DNA from: JAWUWD01 sp034112085
Lineage (GTDB): Bacteria > Bacteroidota > Bacteroidia > Cytophagales > Cyclobacteriaceae
Direction: 5' to 3'
NCBI GenBank assembly: GCA_034112085.1
Contig: JAWUWD010000017.1
Location: forward strand, 1-22,408
DNA: 22,408 nt
The translations under genes were made by a program, and so were the position numbers. Numbering within the stretch: the stretch's first letter is position 1; each line of letters starts with the position of its first letter. Below the pieces are notes generated by a model that did no database searches, was not told where the DNA came from, and was given only the letters and a program-made list of their open reading frames with translations. Positions 1 through 6,967 of this stretch are shown here, piece after piece.

Positions 1-770
1 TGAGTTAATGCTTTATCGTTCTTAGTAGCATCATAATATCTCAAGAGAAATCTCCAATTGGATGGCATGTGGAATTTTGGCGCTTTATCCATCCCACCTT
101 TTTCACGATCAAATTGACCTTCCATTTTTCCATACATCTGATCGAGTAGTTTACTGTCAAAAGTGCAAGAAGTACTATTCAGTCTGTATTTTTCAATTTC
201 ACTAGTAGATAGGGATTTTGAGAACTGCTCTGCAGATTGCTCAATTTTCTCTCTGTTTTCTACGTAGGCTTTAGATATTCCTTCGAGCATATTTACCCAT
301 TGCTCCGGAGGGAAATAGGTACCTCCATAGAAAGGCTTTTGATCAGGGGTTAAGAATACATTGAGCGGCCAGCCACCATTGAGACCCATAGCATGTACTG
401 CATCCATGTAAACCTGGTCTACATCTGGGCGCTCTTCACGATCTACTTTGATACAGATGAAGTTCTTATTCATGACGGCAGCTATGCTATCATTCTCAAA
501 TGATTCACGCTCCATTACATGACACCAGTGACAAGCAGAATATCCAATGCTTACTAATATTGGTTTATCCTCTTTTTTTGCTTTTTGTAGGGCTTCTTCA
601 CCCCAAGGATACCAATCTACAGGATTATGGGCATGTTGTTGTAAATATGGGCTAGAGGCATCAATAAGTCGATTTGTATGTGGCATGTCTGTATGATTTG
701 TATGGTCTTGGGCTTGGCAAGAATAAAGTATTAGGCAAAAAAATGTAGTATAGCTAAATGATCTAATCAT
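1..770 (-). CDS. DUF255 / thioredoxin-fold lipoprotein (Spata20/YyaL family), 3' end cut by window
   Basis: The first 256 residues are present and the reading frame runs off the left edge. The protein starts with a lipoprotein-type signal (hydrophobic stretch ending LILYSC), then the family block SPYLQQHAHNPVDWYPWGEE, a thioredoxin-like CHWC motif, the segment VDREERPDVDQVYMD and a GGWPLNVFLTPD segment. These are hallmarks of the DUF255 thioredoxin-fold domain that precedes an (alpha/alpha)6 glycosidase-like domain in proteins of roughly 680-700 residues, so more than half is missing here. Biochemical function is not settled for the family. The lipobox suggests attachment to the envelope rather than the cytoplasm. 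The ATG overlaps the stop of the upstream GSCFA gene in an ATGA, so the two are probably translationally coupled. Confidence 0.9.
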   Translation of the reverse strand, partial: MIRSFSYTTFFCLILYSCQAQDHTNHTDMPHTNRLIDASSPYLQQHAHNPVDWYPWGEEALQKAKKEDKPILVSIGYSACHWCHVMERESFENDSIAAVMNKNFICIKVDREERPDVDQVYMDAVHAMGLNGGWPLNVFLTPDQKPFYGGTYFPPEQWVNMLEGISKAYVENREKIEQSAEQFSKSLSTSEIEKYRLNSTSCTFDSKLLDQMYGKMEGQFDREKGGMDKAPKFHMPSNWRFLLRYYDATKNDKALT

Positions 771-1735
771 TGATGTAAGAGTTGTTGCTGTAGGTGATTT
801 TCTTCAATAGAAACATCAATTTGATCATTTAGTTCATTCAATACTTTAATCGTATTTCTGATAAACTTTTGATGTGCTTCTGATTGTGGGTTGAAGGGCT
901 TATGATTAATGGCAGCCATGATCTTTGACCACTTATTCAGGAAATCTAAAGTAGACTGATTAAAATATGTTTGCGAGAATTTATTCCAAACATATTCTGC
1001 AGCTTCTTCGCTTGGATGTAACATGTCTGATTTGTAAAATCTATAATCTCGCAAATCGTCCAATATCAACTCGTACGCTGGGAAGTAGCTGACTCGATTA
1101 TGCTGTTCGGACAATTGATGACAGGCTAGTCTCAAAGTTGATTTACTGACACTGTTCAGTTCTAAGGTTTCTTTCAGATGGCGCACAGGACTCACAGTCA
1201 GTAACACATTGAGATCATCTGGTAAAGTTGCGATCATTGATTCGAAATTTACTATGATCTCTTTATTACTGAGCAGGCGTTTAGTGAATAGATCAGCGGG
1301 TACCTTGTGACAATTGGCCACTATTTCATTTGTGTCTTTTCTTTCATACACTATGGCCGTTCCCCAAGTGATAATTAGCCATTTTGACTTTTTAATCTGC
1401 TCATGGGTTGAAGAAATGGCACGCTTTATATTGATCTGCGCTTCTGCTTTGTCAATACTACCATGCTGGGAATGCATATCATAGTGTAAATGTATGCCAT
1501 GAGATTCTACCCAGTTTTCATCCTCAATAGTGCTATTGGTAGCTGCTATTTGTAAGAGCTTATTGATGCTGATTGGATTGAAAATAACCCCAAAAGGATT
1601 TGTCAGTGTGTCAAATTTATTATCGAGTAATCGACTTCCAATATTATCAGAAAAGCAAGACCCCATAGTGATAATAGGAGTCTTTAAACTGATTTTTTGA
1701 TCTGATACTTGAGGAATAATTTCTGTTCTAAACAT
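767..1735 (-). CDS. GSCFA-domain protein (SGNH-like fold)
   Basis: A 322-residue protein starting MFRTEIIPQ. The name-giving motif appears as GSCFS at residues 25-29 (Ala replaced by Ser), followed by NPFGVIFNP, a WLIITWGTA segment near 119-127 and SDMLHPSEEA near 236-245, whose Asp-x-x-His resembles block V of SGNH hydrolases. The family is common in Bacteroidota and its substrate is not established. I chose the ATG at 1735. The open frame continues upstream to 1999, but that part is unlike the family, is rich in hydrophobic residues from the antisense of moaD, and would overlap moaD by about 180 bases. No signal peptide is visible, so a cytoplasmic enzyme is likely. It is first in a two-gene operon with the DUF255 protein and is divergent from moaD. 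Confidence 0.88.
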   Translation of the reverse strand: MFRTEIIPQVSDQKISLKTPIITMGSCFSDNIGSRLLDNKFDTLTNPFGVIFNPISINKLLQIAATNSTIEDENWVESHGIHLHYDMHSQHGSIDKAEAQINIKRAISSTHEQIKKSKWLIITWGTAIVYERKDTNEIVANCHKVPADLFTKRLLSNKEIIVNFESMIATLPDDLNVLLTVSPVRHLKETLELNSVSKSTLRLACHQLSEQHNRVSYFPAYELILDDLRDYRFYKSDMLHPSEEAAEYVWNKFSQTYFNQSTLDFLNKWSKIMAAINHKPFNPQSEAHQKFIRNTIKVLNELNDQIDVSIEENHLQQQLLHQ

Positions 1736-1820
1736 GTAGATGTTTTTGCAATGACAAATTACAACAATTGTTTTAGAGTATTCTTCGAACTCAACACATA
1801 GAATTTCTATTTTTGTTAAG

Positions 1821-2063
1821 ATGAATATCGAAATAAAACTATTTGGGATAGCCAAGGAAATTGTGAATTCCAGTTCATTGACTATTGAATTGAGTTCTGC
1901 TAGTACAGTGAAAGAACTTAGGAACAAGCTAATGTCTAAATACCCACGGTTTGGAGACTTGAAAAGTATCATGGTCGCTGTTAATAGTGAATATGCCAAG
2001 GATGATTTAGAACTTACCGTTTCTGATGAAGTTGCTTTAATCCCCCCTGTAAGTGGAGGATAA
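1821..2063 (+). CDS. moaD: Molybdopterin synthase small subunit MoaD
   Basis: An 80-residue ubiquitin-fold protein starting MNIEIKLFGIAKE and ending in VALIPPVSGG. The free C-terminal Gly-Gly is the site that is adenylated and thiocarboxylated, and it carries the sulfur that MoaE inserts into precursor Z to make molybdopterin. Length is normal for the family. The gene is directly followed by moaE: the GGAGG ribosome site for moaE lies over the last codons of moaD, so the two subunits of this heterotetrameric cytoplasmic enzyme are almost certainly co-translated. Confidence 0.95.
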   Translation: MNIEIKLFGIAKEIVNSSSLTIELSSASTVKELRNKLMSKYPRFGDLKSIMVAVNSEYAKDDLELTVSDEVALIPPVSGG

Positions 2064-2067
2064 GTTC

Positions 2068-2475
2068 GTGTTCATATCTAGCCAGCCGATAAATGTTCAG
2101 GCCGTGATTGACTTAGTACATTCTGATAGTGCTGGGGCGATTGATGTATTTATTGGGACTGTACGCAATAGTACCAAAGGTAAAGAAGTGGTTCGATTAG
2201 AATTTGAAAGTTATGATGCGATGGCAATCAAAGAAATTCAGAAGATTATCGATCAAGCTAAAGCCCAATGGCCTGTTGAGAAAATGGCGGTCTATCACCG
2301 AAATGGGATATTAGGAATCGGAGAAGTTGCTGTCATCATTGCAGTTTCTACACCTCATCGAAAAGCGTCTTTTGAAGCGTGTCAATTTGCGATAGACACG
2401 CTAAAAGAAACGGTTCCTATCTGGAAAAAGGAAGTGTTTGAAGATGGAGAGGTTTGGGTAGCAGCGCACCCTTAG
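2068..2475 (+). CDS. moaE: Molybdopterin synthase catalytic subunit MoaE
   Basis: A 135-residue protein with the MoaE pattern: DVFIGTVRN near the N-terminus, the FESYDAMAIKEI helix, YHRNGILGIGEVAV, HRKASFEACQFAIDTLK and PIWKKE. The lysines in TLK and WKKE match the active-site lysines of the family. It transfers two sulfurs from MoaD thiocarboxylate to precursor Z (cPMP). The start is uncertain. A GTG at 2068 sits 8 bases after GGAGG (2055-2059), which favours it. A GTG at 2053 would add five residues and overlap moaD by 11 bases, with no ribosome site in front. The 3' end overlaps the convergent small gene at 2472 by four bases. Confidence 0.94.
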   Translation: MFISSQPINVQAVIDLVHSDSAGAIDVFIGTVRNSTKGKEVVRLEFESYDAMAIKEIQKIIDQAKAQWPVEKMAVYHRNGILGIGEVAVIIAVSTPHRKASFEACQFAIDTLKETVPIWKKEVFEDGEVWVAAHP

Positions 2476-2699
2476 GCTTTACTTACGCTAATCACCTTAT
2501 CAATTCGAACGGATAGATTATCTAGTTTTAAATACTCCGCATTATTAAATACCTCAATACCTTCAAGTATTCCCTGTGTGGTACTGGCTAAATTTTGGTT
2601 GCTTATGTATTCGAGATTTATCGTTGAGTTGATATACTTGGCCAATTGCGCATATCGATCTGGGCCTGGAGGGATATAGTTGTTTTCTATTTTGCACAT
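2472..2699 (-). CDS. Small Rof-like (Rho-binding antiterminator family) protein
   Basis: A 75-residue protein. Its N-terminal pattern is Y-x-P followed by DRYAQLAKY, and its C-terminal block is NAEYLKLDNLSVRIDKVISV. This resembles the E. coli Rof/YaeO layout, in which a Y-Q-P...DDYD-x-LE stretch is followed by VEYLVV and RLDKITSF. Rof has an Sm-like barrel that binds Rho and blocks termination. The match is from remembered family sequence and is short, so the functional call is tentative, although the frame looks real: acidic and basic residues are balanced and there is a clear beta-barrel pattern. It converges on moaE with a four-base stop overlap and no terminator between them. It follows mobA on the same strand after about 113 bases. 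Confidence 0.55.
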   Translation of the reverse strand: MCKIENNYIPPGPDRYAQLAKYINSTINLEYISNQNLASTTQGILEGIEVFNNAEYLKLDNLSVRIDKVISVSKA

Positions 2700-2812
2700 A
2701 TACTTTTAGAATGTAATCTTGATGGGAAAAGTTCAATGTCAGACCACATCTCAGACTAATAGATTAATGTTATACCTCATAATAATATTGAAAGGATCTC
2801 TTATGGGAAGAC

Positions 2813-3409
2813 TTAGGATCTCGAAGATTGTATTTTCTTAATTTGTTCAAATTCTTCAATGGTATTCACATTTGTTAGAATCCTAAAATCATTTGGTCTT
2901 ACTAGGTTCACCTTATTTGCGGTCAAGAATTTTCGAGGACTTAACTCTCCACTATTTTGAAATATTTTCAATGCTTCTATCGAATTAGGTTCCCAAATGC
3001 TTAAAAGGGGCTCTATTAGATTCGCATTATTGGTGTAGCATACAGCTAGTTTATCCAATGAACGACAACTTATTAAGTGTTCAATACTTTGTGCATCAAT
3101 AAATGGCATGTCACAAGCGAGTACCAGCCAAGCATTTTCTGGATATTTAATCAAAGCAGATAAGATCCCATTGAGCGGGCTTTCGACATCAAAGCGATCT
3201 TCTATTACAGGATGATTGGCATAGTCATCTTCTCCTTTTGAGGAGACAAAGACTTGTTCACAATATGGATTCAGCAAGTCAGTTAGATACTCTAATTGTG
3301 AAATGCCATGATAGGAAATTAAAGCTTTGTCTTTCCCCATCCTTGTACTCATGCCGCCAGAAAGAATTAGCCCATGGAGTGGTACAAGATCATTATTGCT
3401 TAAAGTCAC
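2813..3409 (-). CDS. mobA: Molybdenum cofactor guanylyltransferase MobA
   Basis: A 198-residue nucleotidyltransferase. The nucleotide-binding signature LSGGMSTRMGKDK spans residues 16-28, and LVLACDMPF carries the metal-binding Asp at residue 100. SPLNGILSAL near 77-86 is also typical. The family attaches GMP to molybdopterin to give the bis-MGD cofactor of DMSO-reductase-type enzymes. In Bacteroidota, MobA-like proteins can also sit near other MobA/MocA members, but the moaC context supports molybdenum. The start overlaps the 3' end of moaC by 17 bases, indicating coupled translation. It is the last gene of the exported protein-moaC-mobA operon. Confidence 0.93.
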   Translation of the reverse strand: MTLSNNDLVPLHGLILSGGMSTRMGKDKALISYHGISQLEYLTDLLNPYCEQVFVSSKGEDDYANHPVIEDRFDVESPLNGILSALIKYPENAWLVLACDMPFIDAQSIEHLISCRSLDKLAVCYTNNANLIEPLLSIWEPNSIEALKIFQNSGELSPRKFLTANKVNLVRPNDFRILTNVNTIEEFEQIKKIQSSRS

Positions 3410-3863
3410 TCTTACCTCCGGTCTTCTCGATTAATTTTATTTCTTTGATAATCATGTTATGAGAAAGCGCTTTGCACATGTCATACACCGTAAGTGCAGC
3501 TACGGATGCTGCGGTCAGGGCTTCCATTTCTACGCCAGTTTTCCCAGTAATCGTAACTTCTGTGTTTATAATAATCTGTTGATCAATTACGTTAATATTG
3601 ATTTTGCAATTCTCCAACCCGAGTGGATGACAAAATGGAATCAATTCATGAGTTTTCTTCGCACCCATTGTTCCTGCTATGATTGCTGTGTGAAAGACCG
3701 GCCCTTTTTTAGTTTTGATATCTCCATCTTCTAATTGAACGATGATATCATTACCTACTGCGATAATAGCCTGTGCCTTAGCAGTACGTTTAGTGACATC
3801 TTTATGAGACACATCAACCATCTGTGGGTTGTTCTTTTTATCTAGGTGTGAAAATTTAGTCAT
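3393..3863 (-). CDS. moaC: Cyclic pyranopterin monophosphate synthase MoaC
   Basis: A 156-residue protein carrying the whole MoaC signature: KKGPVFHTAIIAGTMGAKKT, FCHPL with His79, GVEMEALTAASVAALTVYDM with Glu112/Glu114 and Asp128, Lys131, and KTGGKSDF at the end. MoaC converts the 3',8-cyclo-GTP made by MoaA into cyclic pyranopterin monophosphate. I chose the ATG at 3863; the longer frame to 3914 reads into the preceding gene. One base separates this ATG from the stop of the preceding exported protein (TAATATG arrangement), so it probably depends on that gene for translation. moaA, moaB/mog and moeA are not in the window. Confidence 0.95.
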   Translation of the reverse strand: MTKFSHLDKKNNPQMVDVSHKDVTKRTAKAQAIIAVGNDIIVQLEDGDIKTKKGPVFHTAIIAGTMGAKKTHELIPFCHPLGLENCKININVIDQQIIINTEVTITGKTGVEMEALTAASVAALTVYDMCKALSHNMIIKEIKLIEKTGGKSDFKQ

Positions 3864-3864
3864 A

Positions 3865-4311
3865 TTACTTCTTCCAATTATCAGAGGAGGAAACACCCAA
3901 TGAGCCATCTTCATATTCTAAGATAAAGTCAAGTAAGACAGACTCTCTGCATCCCTGAAAACTCGTATCACTAGTGCTTTTGAGTAAGATAGGATATGAG
4001 AAGCCGTATTCTCGGTCGAACTTAACAGTGCCTCCTTCTTTTTTCAGTAAAAAACCCCACTCAATTTGAATAGGCTGGTTTTTACAACTTTTTGGGGCGA
4101 AACCAAAGATGTCGTATTTATAAAGACCAGTACCGTCTTCATTGAGCATTAAGTAGCCAGTCTTATTGCCTTTATATGTCCCGATGAAACTCGAAGAAAC
4201 ACCATAGGTGGTATGGACTTCTTGACCTTCATAGGTGATGGTTCTTTCTTTTTCATTAGGATTGCTCCATGCTCCAAAGTAAAGTAGTGATATGATAAGG
4301 ATGATTTTCAT
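3865..4311 (-). CDS. Exported protein of unknown function, first gene of the moaC-mobA operon
   Basis: A 148-residue protein with a hydrophobic N-terminus (MKIILIISLLYFGAWS) that reads as a signal peptide without a lipobox. The mature part contains FIGTYKGNKTGYLMLNEDGT, an IEWGFLL strand, YGFSYPILL, FQGCRE and a C-terminal GVSSSDNWKK; two cysteines (SCKN and QGCR) could form a disulfide. The alternating pattern suggests a beta-sandwich or lipocalin-like fold, but I do not recognise a named family. It is one base upstream of moaC, so it is either a chance neighbour read through by the moaC transcript or an exported partner of a molybdoenzyme pathway. The sequence does not decide between these. 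Confidence 0.75.
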   Translation of the reverse strand: MKIILIISLLYFGAWSNPNEKERTITYEGQEVHTTYGVSSSFIGTYKGNKTGYLMLNEDGTGLYKYDIFGFAPKSCKNQPIQIEWGFLLKKEGGTVKFDREYGFSYPILLKSTSDTSFQGCRESVLLDFILEYEDGSLGVSSSDNWKK

Positions 4312-4334
4312 CTATTAGTCTGAATTAAGCAATA

Positions 4335-4359
4335 ACGAGGTTACTTGAGGCAACCTCGT
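4335..4359 (-). terminator. Hairpin terminator after the DUF3127 gene
   Basis: An 8-bp stem, ACGAGGTT (4335-4342) with AACCTCGT (4352-4359), has a 9-base loop and lies 11 bases beyond the DUF3127 stop. On the minus strand the stem is followed by TTATTGCTTAATTC, which is only moderately T-rich. It separates the PorV-like/HhH/DUF3127 operon from the moaC operon on the same strand. Confidence 0.6.
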
Positions 4360-4370
4360 CAATGGGCTAA

Positions 4371-4766
4371 TTAAAATGGTAGATCATCACTATCACCTTC
4401 GCTTGCATTATTCCATGCAGGCTCTTCTTGTTGGTCTATTCCACCAGCTTGTGGAGCGGCCGAAGTCGGAGCAGGTGCAGCAGCAGTTGCGCCTGCTTGT
4501 AGTCTCCATGCTTGCAGGGTGTTGAAGTATTTGGTTCCACCTTTTGGATCATTCCATTTACGACCTTTTAGATTGAACGAGACTGTCAACTCACTTCCTA
4601 CAGCGAAGCTATCTATCTGTCCACATTTGTCTTGAATAGTTTCGAATTTCACAAATTCTGGGTACTGTGGGTTCTCAGCAAACTCAAGTACGAACTCTTG
4701 CTTTTTGAAAGCATCGGTTACCTGTTGTACAGGGAATTTTTCTACTAATTTTCCTTTGATTTCCAT
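4371..4766 (-). CDS. DUF3127 protein with SSB-like acidic tail
   Basis: A 131-residue protein. Residues 1 to about 90 (MEIKGKLVEKFPVQQV, FVLEFAENPQYPEFVKFE, FNLKGRKWNDPKGGTKYFNT) form the DUF3127 domain, a small OB-like beta domain found in Bacteroidota and phages. It is followed by an Ala/Pro/Gly-rich linker and a tail ending SEGDSDDLPF. The last residues closely copy the protein-binding tip of bacterial SSB (DDDIPF), and the linker-plus-tip layout is also that of SSB. By inference it binds single-stranded nucleic acid and recruits SSB-interacting proteins. It is the last gene of the 7791-4371 operon, 22 bases after the 34-residue membrane protein. Confidence 0.88.
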   Translation of the reverse strand: MEIKGKLVEKFPVQQVTDAFKKQEFVLEFAENPQYPEFVKFETIQDKCGQIDSFAVGSELTVSFNLKGRKWNDPKGGTKYFNTLQAWRLQAGATAAAPAPTSAAPQAGGIDQQEEPAWNNASEGDSDDLPF

Positions 4767-4788
4767 TGGTTATATTGGTTTGTAGTGG

Positions 4789-4893
4789 TTATTTACTTTT
4801 TTTGAAAATGGCTGTAAAGACAATCACGCAAACGATTCCACCTATTACCAGTGCAAGGATATTACCGGGAGTGAAGAGTTCTGTGGCGTGCAT
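4789..4893 (-). CDS. 34-residue single-pass membrane protein
   Basis: A short frame starts at ATG 4891-4893 and ends at TAA 4789-4791. It begins MHATELFTPGNILALVIG and continues GIVCVIVFTAIF, ending KKSK. It is one hydrophobic helix of about 20 residues with a polar N-terminus and a positive C-terminus, so the N-out/C-in orientation is favoured. It begins four bases after the stop of the HhH protein and ends 22 bases before the DUF3127 start, i.e. in phase with a compact operon. Bacteroidota often carry such small membrane proteins with no annotation. No function can be assigned. Confidence 0.6.
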   Translation of the reverse strand: MHATELFTPGNILALVIGGIVCVIVFTAIFKKSK

Positions 4894-4897
4894 GAAT

Positions 4898-6967
4898 TTA
4901 TAGTTTGATTCTAAGCTGCAATTTAAGTGCAGATTTTATATTTCCATCTATTTCTTCCGATCCTGAGCTAATTTTTTTTCTATCTCGGTAATGTGTGATA
5001 GCATATCTGGCCCAGAATGTTAGATGTCGATTGTGTTTATATTGTAATAGGAAATAATTTCTACTTCCAAGTTCATCGTAGGCAGGAATGGAGAAGGCGT
5101 ACAATACATCCTTTTCATAGACATATTGCCGGTTTTCGTAATCATCTGTATCAAAGAGTGCATACCTGGTACTAAAAGTGAATTTCCTGAGTTTTACAAC
5201 CAGATCTTGTATGATGGCTGCGCCAGAGGTGCTGTTATTATCTAAATCATAGCTGCTCATTTGAAAACGGGTCTTGAGGGATACCTTCTTATTAGACTTA
5301 TAATCAGTGTTGATGATGAGGTTTCTTTTTACTCCTGATTTAAGGATGTCAATCTGATTCAACTCGCTGTTAATACTTTTGGCTTTTTTCTCTTCTCTAA
5401 ATTGGACATATATGCTCACAGTTTTTGAGTGTTTGTAGCGTAATCTTCCTAGATATTCATGTCCATCAGAAGGCGATTTCACTCCAGACTTCAGCCATGG
5501 AAAATTGAACTTATCATAATATGCTGTGAATGTGAATTTACGGTTGTGCTTGTATTTCAGACCCCAATAAGTACCATTTTCATTTTTATTGATAGTGTTT
5601 TCTCCAAAAGCTCTTCCATAGATACTATGAAAATCTACCGAGTAATGTCTTAGAGAAAGCGCAAAATCGAGCTTAGGAGTGAGACTAGTAATGAATCCTC
5701 CAATGGCACCAACACCTCCATTTTGAGATCGACCAGCCTCACCAAATATATTTAAGTTCTGCCATTGATAGCTACCAGCTATTCCGAGTAACAGATTGTG
5801 ATCATCACTGAAATCAAACTGGTTATAATATCTTGAAGTAACGATCAGAGGAGTACTGTAAGTGCTGTAAATGGCTGTAGCGCTAAGGTGCAAGTATTTA
5901 TCATGACTCAAATGGGCTATGTTGCCACCAATTACATTTTCGTTAATAGCACTTTTGGCGGCTATCTCAGAATCAGTGCGATGAAATCCAGACGACTGTA
6001 GTGAACTGATGAATTCTTCATTGTTAATCGTGTCAGATCTTAATATTGCATCTCTATCTAGTCGGCTGACAAACCCAGTCATGGCGAGTGTTTTGAGTTG
6101 AATAGTGGCTGCAGCGCCTCGATAGAACCCAGATTCAATCACGGATGTATAGGGGCGGAGTCCTAAGTGATTTCTCCTAACGGTATTGATAGTCTCAGAA
6201 CCTTTCCCTGTGCTAAAGCCAGCGCTAGATAGGAGCCCTTGCCCAATTTGCATTTGATAATCACCAATGATGAAGTTCTTGAGGAGTCCTTTGTTCTGCA
6301 CCTGAACATGAAAAGACTGAAAATCTGTACCATATCTATTCGTAGATGGCTCCCAAATAAACTGCTCACCAGCATCTTTTTCTAATGTGAAACCTATACT
6401 GAAATCATTTTTGTGGCTTGTCCGAAAGCGCATATAATATTTCCCTTGATCACCGAGATATTTAGCAGGAGTAGAATCGTTTCCTGCCTTAAAGCCTTTC
6501 TTTGTTTGTAGCGCTTGTTCATACCGTATCAATAAGTAATTATTATCCTCTTCCTTGATTCTCTGCCATAGAGATCGGTTATCAATACTGTTTATATTTC
6601 CAATCTTAATGAATGGTAGTAGCTTCTCTATAATTAGTTGATCGAAATGGTCAATGCTTTGTAGCTCATATAAGGACAGCAACTTACCAGTAGATTGTAT
6701 GTGAGTCAATAAAAATTTTATCTGAATTTCTGATAGGATGTTAAGGGAGCGAAGCTCTTTTGAACTTGTTCTATTGAGGTCGATGGGACTGGTGAATAAG
6801 GTAAATAGAGATTCATATAAGTCTTCGTAGTTCGCATTTGTACCTTGAGTTGAAAAATGCTCTTCGACAAAGGATTGAATATCTATTTCTTGTAATGGTG
6901 GGTTTTGGCCATATAAAAAAGTTCTGTAAAAAATGAAGACCGATAATATGAAATATCTGAGTCTCAT
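4898..6967 (-). CDS. ComEA-like helix-hairpin-helix protein with C-terminal beta-barrel-like region
   Basis: A 689-residue exported protein. Residues 1-21 are a signal peptide ending FLYGQ. Residues about 55-120 carry two HhH-type units: SPIDLNRTSSKELRSLNILS, then LLSLYELQSIDHFDQLIIEK. From about 135 to the end there are alternating aromatic/polar strands with repeated Y-x-R or F-x-R ends, as in an outer membrane barrel; the last strand ends LKLQLRIKL. HhH domains of ComEA bind DNA non-specifically. Proteins of this length with HhH at the N-terminus are known in Bacteroidota, but their role is not established. It overlaps the upstream PorV-like gene by four bases (ATGA), so the two are co-translated. 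Confidence 0.85.
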   Translation of the reverse strand: MRLRYFILSVFIFYRTFLYGQNPPLQEIDIQSFVEEHFSTQGTNANYEDLYESLFTLFTSPIDLNRTSSKELRSLNILSEIQIKFLLTHIQSTGKLLSLYELQSIDHFDQLIIEKLLPFIKIGNINSIDNRSLWQRIKEEDNNYLLIRYEQALQTKKGFKAGNDSTPAKYLGDQGKYYMRFRTSHKNDFSIGFTLEKDAGEQFIWEPSTNRYGTDFQSFHVQVQNKGLLKNFIIGDYQMQIGQGLLSSAGFSTGKGSETINTVRRNHLGLRPYTSVIESGFYRGAAATIQLKTLAMTGFVSRLDRDAILRSDTINNEEFISSLQSSGFHRTDSEIAAKSAINENVIGGNIAHLSHDKYLHLSATAIYSTYSTPLIVTSRYYNQFDFSDDHNLLLGIAGSYQWQNLNIFGEAGRSQNGGVGAIGGFITSLTPKLDFALSLRHYSVDFHSIYGRAFGENTINKNENGTYWGLKYKHNRKFTFTAYYDKFNFPWLKSGVKSPSDGHEYLGRLRYKHSKTVSIYVQFREEKKAKSINSELNQIDILKSGVKRNLIINTDYKSNKKVSLKTRFQMSSYDLDNNSTSGAAIIQDLVVKLRKFTFSTRYALFDTDDYENRQYVYEKDVLYAFSIPAYDELGSRNYFLLQYKHNRHLTFWARYAITHYRDRKKISSGSEEIDGNIKSALKLQLRIKL

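Noticed and set aside
1808..1815. TATTTTTG, a perfect TAnnTTTG match before moaD
   Set aside because: It ends five bases before the moaD ATG, so transcription would start at the start codon, and no TTG element lies at the right distance. A leaderless transcript is possible but unsupported.
1736..1999. Upstream extension of the GSCFA frame into moaD
   Set aside because: The extra 88 residues are antisense to moaD, unlike the family, and the ATG at 1735 gives the expected N-terminus.
3864..3914. Longer moaC start at 3914
   Set aside because: The extra residues lie inside the preceding exported-protein gene, and the MTKFSHLDKK start matches the family.
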